DNA of 15,829 nucleotides from an uncultured Slackia sp. (GCA_937895975.1 CALBLG010000041.1:1-15829), one strand, 5' to 3'. Shown: positions 1-7,839, counted from the stretch's first letter. The notes: generated from the sequence alone by a model not told the origin. Translations and numbers: made by a program.

Positions 1-38
1 TGAGCGCGCGCCGGTTTGAGCACCCGTCGATCGCGCCA

Positions 39-3000
39 CTATGCGTTCACCTGCATCGTCGCCCATGCCTGTTGGATGTCGCCGAGCAAAGCGGGCATAT
101 CTGAACGCTCGAATGCATAGCGCACCGTTTGAGGCTGCCCATCGGCCGCCTGAAGCTCAACGCGCACGAATGTCGCCTCCACGCGTTCGAAGCCGCGAGT
201 GAATGCCGCATAGGCATAGCATTCGGCCTGCAGCCGGTGCTTTTCAAGCAATGCTGCCGGCGATTCGTCGGGCGAACCACCGGTCTTGTAATCCACGATA
301 TGTGCATCGCCTTGCCCCATGGCATCGCACGCGAACAAGTCGATCGATCCCTCGAGATACGCATGGCCGTCGCCTTCTTTTTGCGGGAACGCCACAAAAA
401 ACGGCAGTTCGGCCCGCAAATGCTCATACGCCGCCATATCGTGAGCTATTTCGCTGCCGCACCAGCACTCGAGAGCGTGCTGCACTCGGTCGGCAGCGGC
501 CGGCGAACAATCCATGCGACGAACCGCAGCCTCTATCGCATCGCGCTTTGGCACCTGAATTCCCGCAGGCCCTCCGCCTGCCTTCGCCCTCGCAGCATCG
601 CGGGCAGCGCGCTGCGCAAGCACGTGGAACGCCGACCCCACGTCGGTAGCCTTGTCGGCATCGGCGGCAAGACGCGTGCCGAGCTCGGCCCAAAACGCCT
701 CGTCGTCTGAAACGCCGTCGCCCGCAGAATTGTCGCGCGACGGCATTTCGGCATGAGCCAAAGCGGAATAGCTGGTTACTCCCGCGCGCAGCGGTTCGCA
801 GCATGTTTCTTCCATGCGCGGCGCGCAATCCGGCTCAAATACGTCGACCAATTCCGTCGAACCCTGCTCATCTGCGCCCGAAACGGGATTCTCCCCATCA
901 TCGCGCTGCGCGCCGAACTCGCCCTCTTGCACGTCGTAGCGTGAAATACGCGCCGGCGCACCGCCCCCGAACGGCACCGCGCACTCCCCTTCGGGGATGT
1001 CGCCGTCTTCGCCGAACATCGCATGCGCAATATCGGCATACACCCCAGGCGACGCAACAGCGCCCGAGCCTCCATCTTTGTCGCGCTTCGTGACAAGCGC
1101 CACCACAAGCGCCTCTTTCGCACGGGTAAGCGCAACGTATAGCAAACGGCGACGCTCCTCGAGCGCTTGAAGCCGCTCATATTCCACCATCGCCTCGCGG
1201 CGGACAGCCGCCGTGGACGCGTTGGCCACGGCGGCCGCGTCAACCTCATCCTCGAAATCGGCAAGCGCCGCATAGCTTTTCGACTTGCATTTATTCAGAA
1301 GCGATGTCGATTTCGCGAACGCGACCGAGCGCGACGGCGCAAGCGACACATACGACACTCCGTCAATAGACTCCATCGCAAACGGCACGCTTCGACCCGC
1401 GCCCGTCGCCATTTCGGCCACCGCCACAATGGGGAATTCGAGCCCCTTGCTCGCGTGCACCGTCATGATGCGCACAAAATCGCCGCCCTCGGCCGAAAGG
1501 GCCCCGGGGGCTTCTTTGGCGCGCTCGATGTGCGCAGCCAACTGGGCCGCACACGATGCCGGCCCGCACGAACCGTCGGCTTCAAAGCCTTCCACCAGGC
1601 GAATTGCTTTCATCACGTTGCCGGCAATCGAAAGGCCCTCGGCGCCCTTGCGCTGCAACCGCGTAAGCCAGCCCGAGTCTCGCACGGCGCGTTCCATAAT
1701 GGCATGCGTGGGAACCCGGCCCGCATCGCTGCCCAGCGAAAGCACCAACTTCACTGCGCGCGCAAGCTGCGGCGAGGCCGACGACGTGCCCGCCTCGATA
1801 TCGGCCGCAAGCGCCAAGAACCCGACATCAAGCGCCCGTCGACGATACGCACCGCGTTTTTCGTCGAGACACGTGGATATTTCAATGAAATCATCGGCAG
1901 AAAGCTCGAACATATCGCTTGCGAGCAGCTCGAAAAGCGATGAGGTCGCCCTTGGGTTCGCGATGACCTCTGCCAATCGCTGCATCACGCGCACTTCAGG
2001 CGCACGCGAAAAGATGGATCCGCCCGCAATGACGCACGCGAAACCCGCCTCGCGCAAAGCGGCCGCATACACGCCGGCGTTCGTCATGCGTCCCAGAAGC
2101 ACCACCATGTCAGACGCAGCATGCCCCGCCTCGCGCATTTCGGCGAAGCGCGCAGCAATGCGGCGCGCTTCGAGAGCCACCACATCGGCTTTATCGATTC
2201 CGGCCGCCCCAGGATAGGTGGTATTCAAGATATCAATGCGGCTCGGACCCGCCAAATAGGGACGCTTCACTTTCGATTCGATGCGCGACGGGGTAAGCGA
2301 CATGAAATCGTCGCCGAACACATCGAGCTGCTCGAAAATTCGATCGACGAAACTCAGTATGTCCCCATGGCTGCGAAAGTTATCGGGCAATACGATGGGC
2401 ATGCTCGAGTCGCTTTGGCGTACCTGTGCCAGATGCCTCTCATACACCGCGACATCGGCCCCGCGAAAGCGATAGATGCTCTGCTGCGCGTCGCCAACCG
2501 TGCACAGCCGCTCGCCGCGCTCGCCCGCCATCGCGCGAACCATATCCACTTGCAGCTGATCGGTATCTTGGAATTCGTCGACCATGATGAGCTTGAATTT
2601 GTTGGAAAACGCCGCGCGAACACGGTCGTTGTTCGACAGCGCATCTGCAGCGCGAATGAGCAAATCGTCGTTGTCGAGCATCGACGCCTGGCGTTTCTTT
2701 TCGCTATACACCGTATAAACGCGACCCGCCAAAGCCACAAGGTCGCGCAGCAGCGGCTCGGCCAAAGCGTAACGCGCTTCTTGCCCAAGTTCGGCCGCTT
2801 CGCGCTGCATCTCTTTCGCAAGCGCCTTGTAGTCTTTCGATCCGAAATTCGCCGCCGGGAAGGGACACGCATCTACGAGCTTTATCAACGCGCGCACGGA
2901 AATATCACCCGAAAGCAGGGCGGCCTGCGCCCGCTCGATGAACGCGCCAGCAGCTTCGAGATATTTATCGGCTGTCGTTTTGCCCGCCGAAGGCAAAGCG

Positions 3001-3665
3001 GCATCATGGGCGCGCACCGTAAGCTCGAGCAGCGAGCGCACGATTTCTCCGGGCGCGCGCGTCGCGGGCGGCAAACTTATGCAATCCATACCCCGAGGGC
3101 TCGCAACGGCCGCATGCGCAACGTCGCGAATCATGCCCTCAATCGAGCCCTGGTCGAACGACCCTTGCGAACGCGCGGGGTATTCAGCGAACAGAGCATC
3201 AAGCCCTTCGGGCGACCAGAATTCGTTTTGCCCCGCAAGCACTTCTTCCACCGAGGCATCGAACAAATCGGCCGCTTCCGCCTCGCCCAGCACGCCAAAC
3301 GCCGGATCGATTCCAAGTTCGACGGCATACATGCGGAGAATGCGCGAGCACATGCCATGGATGGTTGAGATCCACGCGTCGTCGACCTTAAGCGCCTGGC
3401 CGCCCATGCCTTCGGACGAAAGCGTCGATTTCACACGCGATTTGATTTCGCCTGCCGCTTTGTCGGTAAACGTGATGGCAAGCACTTCATCGATGTCGTT
3501 AAGAAACGGCTTCCCATTCTCGCCCGAACCCGGAAGCAGCGCCCATGCGATGCGCTGCGTCAGCGTGAATGTCTTGCCGCTGCCCGCGCCCGCCGACACA
3601 ACCACAGGGGCGTCGAGCGTTTTCACACACCGAAGCTGGCCTTCCTTGAATGTCGAGAAATCCAT
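39..3665 (-). CDS. addA: AddA-type ATP-dependent helicase/nuclease subunit A
   Basis: This is the helicase-nuclease subunit of the AddAB complex, which resects double-strand DNA ends for RecA-dependent repair in the cytoplasm. At 1208 residues it is close to the usual AddA length. All UvrD/SF1 motifs are visible: Walker A AGAGSGKT at 25-32, TFTDKAA near 66-71, Walker B DEFQDT at 363-368, GDAQQSIYRFRG at 391-402, DNFRS at 428-432, VHASKGLEF at 736-744 and LLYVALTRAKE at 841-851. A RecB-like nuclease domain closes the protein: H1014, the GSID motif with D1109, DYKTG at 1125-1129 and QAECYAYA at 1146-1153, so the nuclease looks intact. The ATG lies 3 nt after the addB stop. A purine-rich AGGAAGGG inside the end of addB can serve as ribosome binding site, so translational coupling is likely. 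AdnA/AdnB is the main alternative, but the split with an Fe-S AddB-like partner favours AddA. Confidence 0.93.
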   Translation of the reverse strand: MDFSTFKEGQLRCVKTLDAPVVVSAGAGSGKTFTLTQRIAWALLPGSGENGKPFLNDIDEVLAITFTDKAAGEIKSRVKSTLSSEGMGGQALKVDDAWISTIHGMCSRILRMYAVELGIDPAFGVLGEAEAADLFDASVEEVLAGQNEFWSPEGLDALFAEYPARSQGSFDQGSIEGMIRDVAHAAVASPRGMDCISLPPATRAPGEIVRSLLELTVRAHDAALPSAGKTTADKYLEAAGAFIERAQAALLSGDISVRALIKLVDACPFPAANFGSKDYKALAKEMQREAAELGQEARYALAEPLLRDLVALAGRVYTVYSEKKRQASMLDNDDLLIRAADALSNNDRVRAAFSNKFKLIMVDEFQDTDQLQVDMVRAMAGERGERLCTVGDAQQSIYRFRGADVAVYERHLAQVRQSDSSMPIVLPDNFRSHGDILSFVDRIFEQLDVFGDDFMSLTPSRIESKVKRPYLAGPSRIDILNTTYPGAAGIDKADVVALEARRIAARFAEMREAGHAASDMVVLLGRMTNAGVYAAALREAGFACVIAGGSIFSRAPEVRVMQRLAEVIANPRATSSLFELLASDMFELSADDFIEISTCLDEKRGAYRRRALDVGFLALAADIEAGTSSASPQLARAVKLVLSLGSDAGRVPTHAIMERAVRDSGWLTRLQRKGAEGLSIAGNVMKAIRLVEGFEADGSCGPASCAAQLAAHIERAKEAPGALSAEGGDFVRIMTVHASKGLEFPIVAVAEMATGAGRSVPFAMESIDGVSYVSLAPSRSVAFAKSTSLLNKCKSKSYAALADFEDEVDAAAVANASTAAVRREAMVEYERLQALEERRRLLYVALTRAKEALVVALVTKRDKDGGSGAVASPGVYADIAHAMFGEDGDIPEGECAVPFGGGAPARISRYDVQEGEFGAQRDDGENPVSGADEQGSTELVDVFEPDCAPRMEETCCEPLRAGVTSYSALAHAEMPSRDNSAGDGVSDDEAFWAELGTRLAADADKATDVGSAFHVLAQRAARDAARAKAGGGPAGIQVPKRDAIEAAVRRMDCSPAAADRVQHALECWCGSEIAHDMAAYEHLRAELPFFVAFPQKEGDGHAYLEGSIDLFACDAMGQGDAHIVDYKTGGSPDESPAALLEKHRLQAECYAYAAFTRGFERVEATFVRVELQAADGQPQTVRYAFERSDMPALLGDIQQAWATMQVNA

Positions 3666-3668
3666 GCG

Positions 3669-6341
3669 CTAGCCCTTCCTTTGCGAACAGGTGATTTCCG
3701 GACAGAACGAGCACGCCGACGCGCTTTGCGGCCGCGCGGGAACCTCGCCCGCCAGCAAGCGGTCGAGCGCCTCGGCAACGCGAGCCTCGATCGCATCGAG
3801 CAAATCGGCGAATTCTGGACCGAGTTCGCCTTTATACGTACAGAGGTCGGAACGCAACCCAGGCACATGCAAGGTTTCGATACTCTTGTCAAGCGCGCCC
3901 GACACCGCCTGGCTGCGCCCATAGCACACGTACAGCGCGCCCACAACCTCGAGTCCCAGCAAGCGACGCACGGCTTGGGCATAAATGAGCGTTTGCACTT
4001 TGCCATGCCTCATGGCACCGCCCTGCTTCTCGCCCTCATATAAATCGTATTCATGCGAAAGCGAGCTCTTGTAGTCGATGATTATCGCGCGTCCGCGGTC
4101 GTCCACATCTATGCGGTCGATTTTGCCCATAAGCAAACGCCCCGCATACGGTACGGGCGAAGCCGCGGGAATCTCGTATTCGAAATACGCTGGATGAAAA
4201 TCCTGCAAAAGCCGAGCTTCCTGGTCGAGGTAATCAAGAAGTTTGCGCTTCAAATCGGCCACTTCGCGTCTTTCGAGTTCGCTCACCGCAACGAGCCTGT
4301 TGCTCAAAGGTTTCAGGGATGGCTGGGCCGCCTCGTGCTCGGCGAGCACTTCCGCCATCAGCCCTCGCGCCGTCTCGAGGTTCTCGGGCAACACTTTAGG
4401 TGAAACGCGTTCTTGGAACCTCGTATAGAAATCCTCGAAAACGTTGTGGGAGAAATCGCCCATTTCTTTGGCGCCAAAGCCTTCATCAAGCTCATCGAGG
4501 CGTAAGCGGCGCAGCGCGAACCACTTCTGGGGACACTCTAAATAGCTTTCGATTTGCGACGCAGAAAAACACGGCTCCTCGACAAGAGCGCCATGCTTTC
4601 CCAAACGGGGCAGCATGAGTTTCGATTGGTACGCGGCGGTAACGCGCTGCATGCCCGGCTTTTCGATGCGACCTTCGGTTTTTTGCGGCTGGCCTGTCGC
4701 GGAAGCGTTCTCGAACAGCGATTCCTCACCTCGCTGCAGCATGCCTCGTTGCAACGCATCGGGAAGCGAATAAGGGTTGTCTATGTCATCGAGGTTCGTG
4801 GGATCTTCCCGATAGCAATCGACGAATTCCTGCACCACGGCCGCCGGATAGGTCGGCGAAGCGTTCTCGTCGTTCAAGGATCGCTCTATCACGATGCCCT
4901 TGCGCGCAGCCGCTACGCATCCAGAAAACAGCCTACGCGCGCGAGGCAACGCACGTTCTCCAAGTCCAACGCCCAAAGCTTCAAGCAGTTCGACCGCAGC
5001 ATCGTGCTCTTCTTTCAAAGGGTACGCCGAACTTGTCATGTCAAGAAGAATGACATGGTCGTATGAGCCGGCGTCGCAATCGGCGAGCCGAGCCTGTGGC
5101 AATATCTCGACCTGCACGGCCCCCGCCTTCGATTGACGCGACGAATCGACCCGAGCCGATTCAAGAACCACGCGGCATTCTTCAACCGAAGCGCCCAACG
5201 AACACGCTGCCGCATATAAATCGCGCACCAAGCCGATAGCGCTCAGCTGCTCGTGCACATACGAATCGTCGTTGACCCCAATTCCCCGAGCGCAATCCTC
5301 GAAAACGCCCGCAAGGGCAACGGCTTCGGGGCTCTCGACGAGATCTTCGAAATATTCGAAATTACGGCTTTCTTCACGAAGCAAAGAAAAACATGCATCT
5401 TTATCGATGAGCCTATCGCCACGCACCCGTGCGGCAAAATCATACGCCGATCGCTTCGACATGCGCGAAAACGGGTTCAAAGCGAAATCGGCGGCCGCGC
5501 AAACGTCAAGCGTTTCCGACGTAACAAGCTTCGAAACGCAGCAATACGCCCGGCCGAAATCGGTCTGCAAGAACGGTGTTCGAGCCCGGCATGCCACCGC
5601 TCGCCCGCTTTGCATCAAACGAGGCGCAATCTGCCCATACGCCGAAAGGGAATCGGGCGTCGCAATAGCGACAGTTTCATCCGCGGAAAGTTCCGAAATA
5701 TGGTTGGCAAGCAGTGCCGGCTCGGCGTAGCGGCCCGAAGGGAATGCGAATCGTACATCAACCCCTGGCGAGACGCGTTCAATGCGACGATCGGAGGCAT
5801 CGTCGCATTGAACCGACGCGCCCTGGCTTTCGAGAAAACGCCCCAGGGCAGATGAAACTTCCACAGCATGGAGTTCCACCTCCGAATGAGCATCAAGTAT
5901 CTGACTGCACGACAGCACTTCCCACGCACGACCCGAATCGACAAGACCTGCGCTAGCAAGGATTTCCTCATACTTTTTGACGCACGAGAGGAGCGCCTCC
6001 GCCCCCGAGGGGAGGGCATCGGCGGCCCACTCGCCCGCAAGCGCCGTATCCAATTCCGCCGATCCCAGCCCGTATTCGACAAGGCGCTCGGCAAGCTTCA
6101 GCGTGCCACCCGACGCAAGAATCCCGGAATCGGAGGAACCCAGCGCGCGAAGCAATGCCAGCGAACGCTGAACTGGCGAGGCGATACGACGGCTATCGCC
6201 ATAGGCATCCCATAAATCGGCCTGCCATGCGCGCGGCGTGGCGCATGTCGTGGAAAACGAAGCGAAATCGCCGCAATCTGCCGTTTTCTTTCGCCAAGCA
6301 AGAACAGCACCCATGCTTGGAAGTAAAACGATGTGCTCCAT
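3669..6341 (-). CDS. addB: AddB-type exonuclease subunit with Fe-S cysteines
   Basis: This is the second subunit of the AddAB end-resection complex, encoded directly upstream of addA in the same order as in Bacillus. It has 890 residues, clearly shorter than the roughly 1160 of Bacillus AddB. The N-terminus (MEHIVLLPSMGAVLAW) has no Walker A where family members may carry GxxGxGK[ST], so this helicase-like half is probably not an ATPase. The C-terminal PD-(D/E)XK nuclease is complete: SHNVFEDF with H632, GKIDRID at 739-745, DYKSS at 756-760 and QTLIYAQA at 783-790. Four cysteines fit the AddB 4Fe-4S staple: C603 in YLECPQKW, then C877, C880 and C885 at the end. The last spacing is four residues, where I recall five in the Bacillus protein. 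The ATG start has a good GGAGG 5 nt upstream. The tRNA-Glu terminator ends only 23 nt before it. Confidence 0.88.
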   Translation of the reverse strand: MEHIVLLPSMGAVLAWRKKTADCGDFASFSTTCATPRAWQADLWDAYGDSRRIASPVQRSLALLRALGSSDSGILASGGTLKLAERLVEYGLGSAELDTALAGEWAADALPSGAEALLSCVKKYEEILASAGLVDSGRAWEVLSCSQILDAHSEVELHAVEVSSALGRFLESQGASVQCDDASDRRIERVSPGVDVRFAFPSGRYAEPALLANHISELSADETVAIATPDSLSAYGQIAPRLMQSGRAVACRARTPFLQTDFGRAYCCVSKLVTSETLDVCAAADFALNPFSRMSKRSAYDFAARVRGDRLIDKDACFSLLREESRNFEYFEDLVESPEAVALAGVFEDCARGIGVNDDSYVHEQLSAIGLVRDLYAAACSLGASVEECRVVLESARVDSSRQSKAGAVQVEILPQARLADCDAGSYDHVILLDMTSSAYPLKEEHDAAVELLEALGVGLGERALPRARRLFSGCVAAARKGIVIERSLNDENASPTYPAAVVQEFVDCYREDPTNLDDIDNPYSLPDALQRGMLQRGEESLFENASATGQPQKTEGRIEKPGMQRVTAAYQSKLMLPRLGKHGALVEEPCFSASQIESYLECPQKWFALRRLRLDELDEGFGAKEMGDFSHNVFEDFYTRFQERVSPKVLPENLETARGLMAEVLAEHEAAQPSLKPLSNRLVAVSELERREVADLKRKLLDYLDQEARLLQDFHPAYFEYEIPAASPVPYAGRLLMGKIDRIDVDDRGRAIIIDYKSSLSHEYDLYEGEKQGGAMRHGKVQTLIYAQAVRRLLGLEVVGALYVCYGRSQAVSGALDKSIETLHVPGLRSDLCTYKGELGPEFADLLDAIEARVAEALDRLLAGEVPARPQSASACSFCPEITCSQRKG

Positions 6342-6364
6342 GGAAACCTCCGCATGCCCATACG

Positions 6365-6391
6365 AAAAAAGCCGCCTTGAAAGGCGGCTTT
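6365..6391 (-). terminator. Intrinsic terminator after tRNA-Glu
   Basis: A GC-rich stem (AAAGCCGCCT pairing with AGGCGGCTTT, 10 bp, 4-nt loop) runs into a T tract on the minus strand. It lies 10 nt past the tRNA-Glu CCA end and only 23 nt before the addB start codon, so it also sits in the addB leader. Confidence 0.85.
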
Positions 6392-6401
6392 ATAATTCAA
6401 A

Positions 6402-6476
6402 TGGTGCCCCCAACGAGAATCGAACTCGTGTCTCAGCCTTGAAAGGGCCGCGTCCTAACCTCTAGACTATGGGGAC
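6402..6476 (-). tRNA. tRNA-Glu (anticodon UUC)
   Basis: The minus strand folds as a full cloverleaf of 75 nt including an encoded CCA. The acceptor stem is GTCCCCA with TGGGGGC (one G-U pair). The D arm contains AGTCTAGAGGTTAGGAC. The anticodon stem is CGGCC with GGCTG around the loop CTTTCAA, giving anticodon TTC, which reads GAA and GAG. The T arm contains the standard TTCGATTC loop. It has its own promoter-like sequence and terminator and sits between the ybaK-type gene and addB. Confidence 0.97.
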
Positions 6477-6505
6477 GAACTGCGCTTGTTTGCGACAGCC
6501 AGGTT

Positions 6506-6560
6506 ATTATGCCAAACATAAACCTAACGCGCAAGCATTATTTTAAAAAAAAATTTTCTC
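6506..6560 (-). promoter_or_regulatory. Probable tRNA-Glu promoter with AT-rich UP element
   Basis: On the minus strand TTGCGC (6529-6534) and CATAAT (6506-6511) are separated by exactly 17 bp. An A/T run (6535-6560, with nine T in a row) lies directly upstream of the -35 box, as expected for an UP element of a stable-RNA promoter. Transcription would start about 20-25 nt before the mature tRNA. The -35 box is a weak match, so this is a probable rather than certain promoter. Confidence 0.5.
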
Positions 6561-6590
6561 CCGAATATTTGGGTGCCACCCCGAAGCACG

Positions 6591-7079
6591 CTAGTCAGCA
6601 ATATCGGCCGTAGTCACATCGACAAGCTTTTGAAGATCGCAAAGCGAAGAGCATATCTGACACCCACGGCGACCGCCGGAATACATGATGGTATCGAACA
6701 GAATCGCCGTTTCATCGATGAACGTCGGGAAGACCTTCTTCATGCCCAACGGGCTGCAGCCGCCATGAATATACCCCGTCAGAGGCAGTAATTCGCGCGA
6801 CTTGATCATGGCGATACTTTTCTCACCCGCCGCCGCAGCCGCCTTCTTCAGGTTCAACTCGGCTTCAACAGGCACCATGAACACATAATGTTCGCCGCTT
6901 TTGCCAACGGTCACCAGTGTCTTGAACACCTGGTTGGGGTCTTGCCCAAGCGCCGCCGCAACCTCGATGCCCGAAACCGCAGCCTCGGCATCATAGAAAA
7001 GCACCTCGTGCGGCAGCTTGGCCGCATCGAACATGCGCATAGCATTCGTCTTGTCTTGAGCCTTATCGTGCTTCGACAT
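6591..7079 (-). CDS. ybaK: YbaK/EbsC-family aminoacyl-tRNA deacylase
   Basis: This is a trans-editing enzyme of the YbaK/EbsC family. Its best-known members hydrolyse Cys-tRNA(Pro) formed by prolyl-tRNA synthetase; the exact substrate here is inferred. The protein has 162 residues, the normal size for a single-domain member. Visible family signatures are the VFKTL segment with the conserved lysine K53, the glycine-rich TGYIHGGCSPLG at 101-112 and the C-terminal SGGRRG at 134-139. I chose the ATG at 7079, which has AGAGGG 7 nt upstream. A TTG two codons earlier (7085) is also possible, with AGGAG 8 nt upstream. The gene stands alone between rplL and tRNA-Glu, with a putative promoter of its own. 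No clear terminator follows: a weak hairpin and a run of nine T (6542-6575) may serve. Confidence 0.9.
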   Translation of the reverse strand: MSKHDKAQDKTNAMRMFDAAKLPHEVLFYDAEAAVSGIEVAAALGQDPNQVFKTLVTVGKSGEHYVFMVPVEAELNLKKAAAAAGEKSIAMIKSRELLPLTGYIHGGCSPLGMKKVFPTFIDETAILFDTIMYSGGRRGCQICSSLCDLQKLVDVTTADIAD

Positions 7080-7104
7080 ATGCAAGCCCTCTTCTCCTAC
7101 AAGG

Positions 7105-7132
7105 GTAATACTCTTTTTGCAAGCACTCCCAA
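7105..7132 (-). promoter_or_regulatory. Putative promoter of the ybaK-type gene
   Basis: TTGGGA (7127-7132) and TATTAC (7105-7110) lie 16 bp apart on the minus strand, each matching four of six consensus bases. Transcription would begin about 20 nt before the ATG, just ahead of the AGGAG/AGAGGG region. The -35 box and spacer coincide with one arm of the 7111-7179 inverted repeat. Confidence 0.35.
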
Positions 7133-7179
7133 GACCTGCCCGAAGCGGAAATGCGTCCTGGGAGTGTTTACAAAAAGAG
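7111..7179. repeat. 21-bp imperfect inverted repeat between terminator and ybaK promoter
   Basis: The arms at 7111-7131 and 7159-7179 match at 19 of 21 positions and enclose 27 nt. Each arm has the form CTCTTTTTG, a short variable part, then CACTCCCA (or its complement). The outer arm overlaps the rplL terminator tail and the inner arm overlaps the putative ybaK promoter. Confidence 0.75.
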
Positions 7180-7199
7180 CCGGGACGAATCCCGGCTCT
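7172..7199 (-). terminator. Intrinsic terminator of the rplJ-rplL operon
   Basis: A perfect 10-bp stem, AGAGCCGGGA with TCCCGGCTCT, has a UUCG loop on the minus strand and is followed by a T tract (TTTTTG). It is the first classical terminator after rplL, about 180 nt past the stop codon, so the transcript would carry a long structured 3' end. Confidence 0.85.
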
Positions 7200-7210
7200 A
7201 GATGCCTAGC

Positions 7211-7237
7211 CTCGCTTGACAAGAACATGTCAGCGAG
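7211..7237 (-). other. Stem-loop in the rplL 3' region
   Basis: CTCGCT (7211-7216) pairs with AGCGAG (7232-7237), and GACA pairs with TGTC inside it, with one bulged base and a 6-nt loop. No T tract follows on the minus strand, so it is not a terminator by itself. Confidence 0.6.
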
Positions 7238-7242
7238 CGAGT

Positions 7243-7329
7243 TTCTCGCGAGCGCAATTCGGGTGATGCCGAGGCGACGCGTACTTTGGTACGCGAGCCG
7301 AAGGCAGAACCCGAAGTGTGCCGCGAGAA
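7243..7329. repeat. 87-nt rod-like compound inverted repeat
   Basis: Five nested pairings share one centre. TTCTCGCG (7243-7250) pairs with 7322-7329. TTCGGGT (7258-7264) pairs with 7309-7315. TGCC (7267-7270) pairs with 7303-7306. GGC (7273-7275) pairs with 7297-7299. CGCGTAC (7278-7284) pairs with 7289-7295, around a TTTG loop. Short internal loops separate the helices, giving a long rod. Because it is inverted it can fold from either strand. It lies in the 3' region of rplL and encodes nothing. It could be a repeated palindromic element or a structured RNA; I cannot tell which from one copy. Confidence 0.75.
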
Positions 7330-7350
7330 GCCCGCGCAGCGTCGGCGTAA

Positions 7351-7373
7351 TACGCGGTTCGTAGAACCGCGTA
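7351..7373 (-). other. Stem-loop directly after the rplL stop
   Basis: A perfect 10-bp stem (TACGCGGTTC, loop GTA, then its complement) begins 3 nt after the rplL stop codon. No T tract follows on the minus strand, so it is more likely an mRNA-stabilising or structural hairpin than a terminator. Confidence 0.65.
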
Positions 7374-7376
7374 AAA

Positions 7377-7751
7377 TTATTTAAGGGTAACAGCAGCGCC
7401 AGCGGCCTCGAGCTGAGCCTTGATTTCCTCAGCCTTGTCCTTGGCAACGCCCTCCTGGATAGCCTTAGGAGCACCCTCGACGACCTCCTTGGCCTCTTTC
7501 AGGCCCAGGCCGGTGATCTCGCGGACAACCTTGATGACGGCGATCTTGTTGTCGCCAAAGCCCTCGAGGACGACGTCAAAGTCGGTCTTCTCCTCGGCAG
7601 CAGCGCCACCCTCAGCCGGAGCAGCAGCAACAGCGACGGGAGCAGCGGCGGAAACGCCGAAGGTCTCCTCAATGTCCTTAACGAGCTCGGAAGCCTCGAG
7701 CAGGGTCATTTCTTTCAGAGCCTCGATGATCTCTTCACGAGTAACAGCCAT
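7377..7751 (-). CDS. rplL: 50S ribosomal protein L7/L12
   Basis: This is the flexible stalk protein of the 50S subunit, which forms dimers that bind the C-terminal helix of L10 and recruit translation factors. At 124 residues it has the normal length. The N-terminal dimerisation helices occupy about residues 1-33. An Ala/Pro/Glu-rich hinge follows at about 34-55, and the globular C-terminal domain starts at FDVVLEGFG and contains KIAVIKVVREITGLGLKEAKEVVE, the family hallmark. The ATG is preceded by AAAGGAAAG. It follows rplJ by 88 nt in the same transcript, and structured RNA and a terminator come after it. In many bacteria rpoB follows here; in this window the next gene is ybaK-like. Confidence 0.98.
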   Translation of the reverse strand: MAVTREEIIEALKEMTLLEASELVKDIEETFGVSAAAPVAVAAAPAEGGAAAEEKTDFDVVLEGFGDNKIAVIKVVREITGLGLKEAKEVVEGAPKAIQEGVAKDKAEEIKAQLEAAGAAVTLK

Positions 7752-7770
7752 GATAGCTTTCCTTTCAAAG

Positions 7771-7831
7771 GGGCCGCACGCCTTGTGCGTTTGGCCGGAT
7801 TGTTTTCATTATGCAGCACGTTTTATGCTGC
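7771..7831 (-). other. Stem-loops between rplJ and rplL
   Basis: Two small hairpins lie in the 88-nt gap. CGCAC (7775-7779) pairs with GTGCG (7785-7789), with GGC/GCC pairing outside it. GCAGCA (7813-7818) pairs with TGCTGC (7826-7831) around a 7-nt loop. Neither has a T tract on the minus strand. They may help set the higher expression that L7/L12 needs relative to L10; that role is inference. Confidence 0.4.
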
Positions 7832-7839
7832 GGTTGCAA

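Noticed and set aside
1..38. Possible start of a further gene after addA
   Set aside because: Only 38 nt remain. There is no ribosome binding site and the frame cannot be judged.
2121..3368. 415-codon open frame on the plus strand, opposite addA
   Set aside because: It is a shadow of the helicase gene with basic, low-complexity composition and no ribosome binding site.
6542..6580. Imperfect palindrome CCCGAATATTTGGG plus T run as a ybaK terminator
   Set aside because: The pairing leaves almost no loop, has an A-C mismatch on the RNA and is separated from the T run. The AT run is better explained as an UP element of the tRNA-Glu promoter.
7201..7376. Possible small protein gene or CRISPR-like repeat in the rplL-ybaK gap
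   Set aside because: There is no regular direct repeat with spacers and no start with a ribosome site. The symmetry is inverted, not direct.
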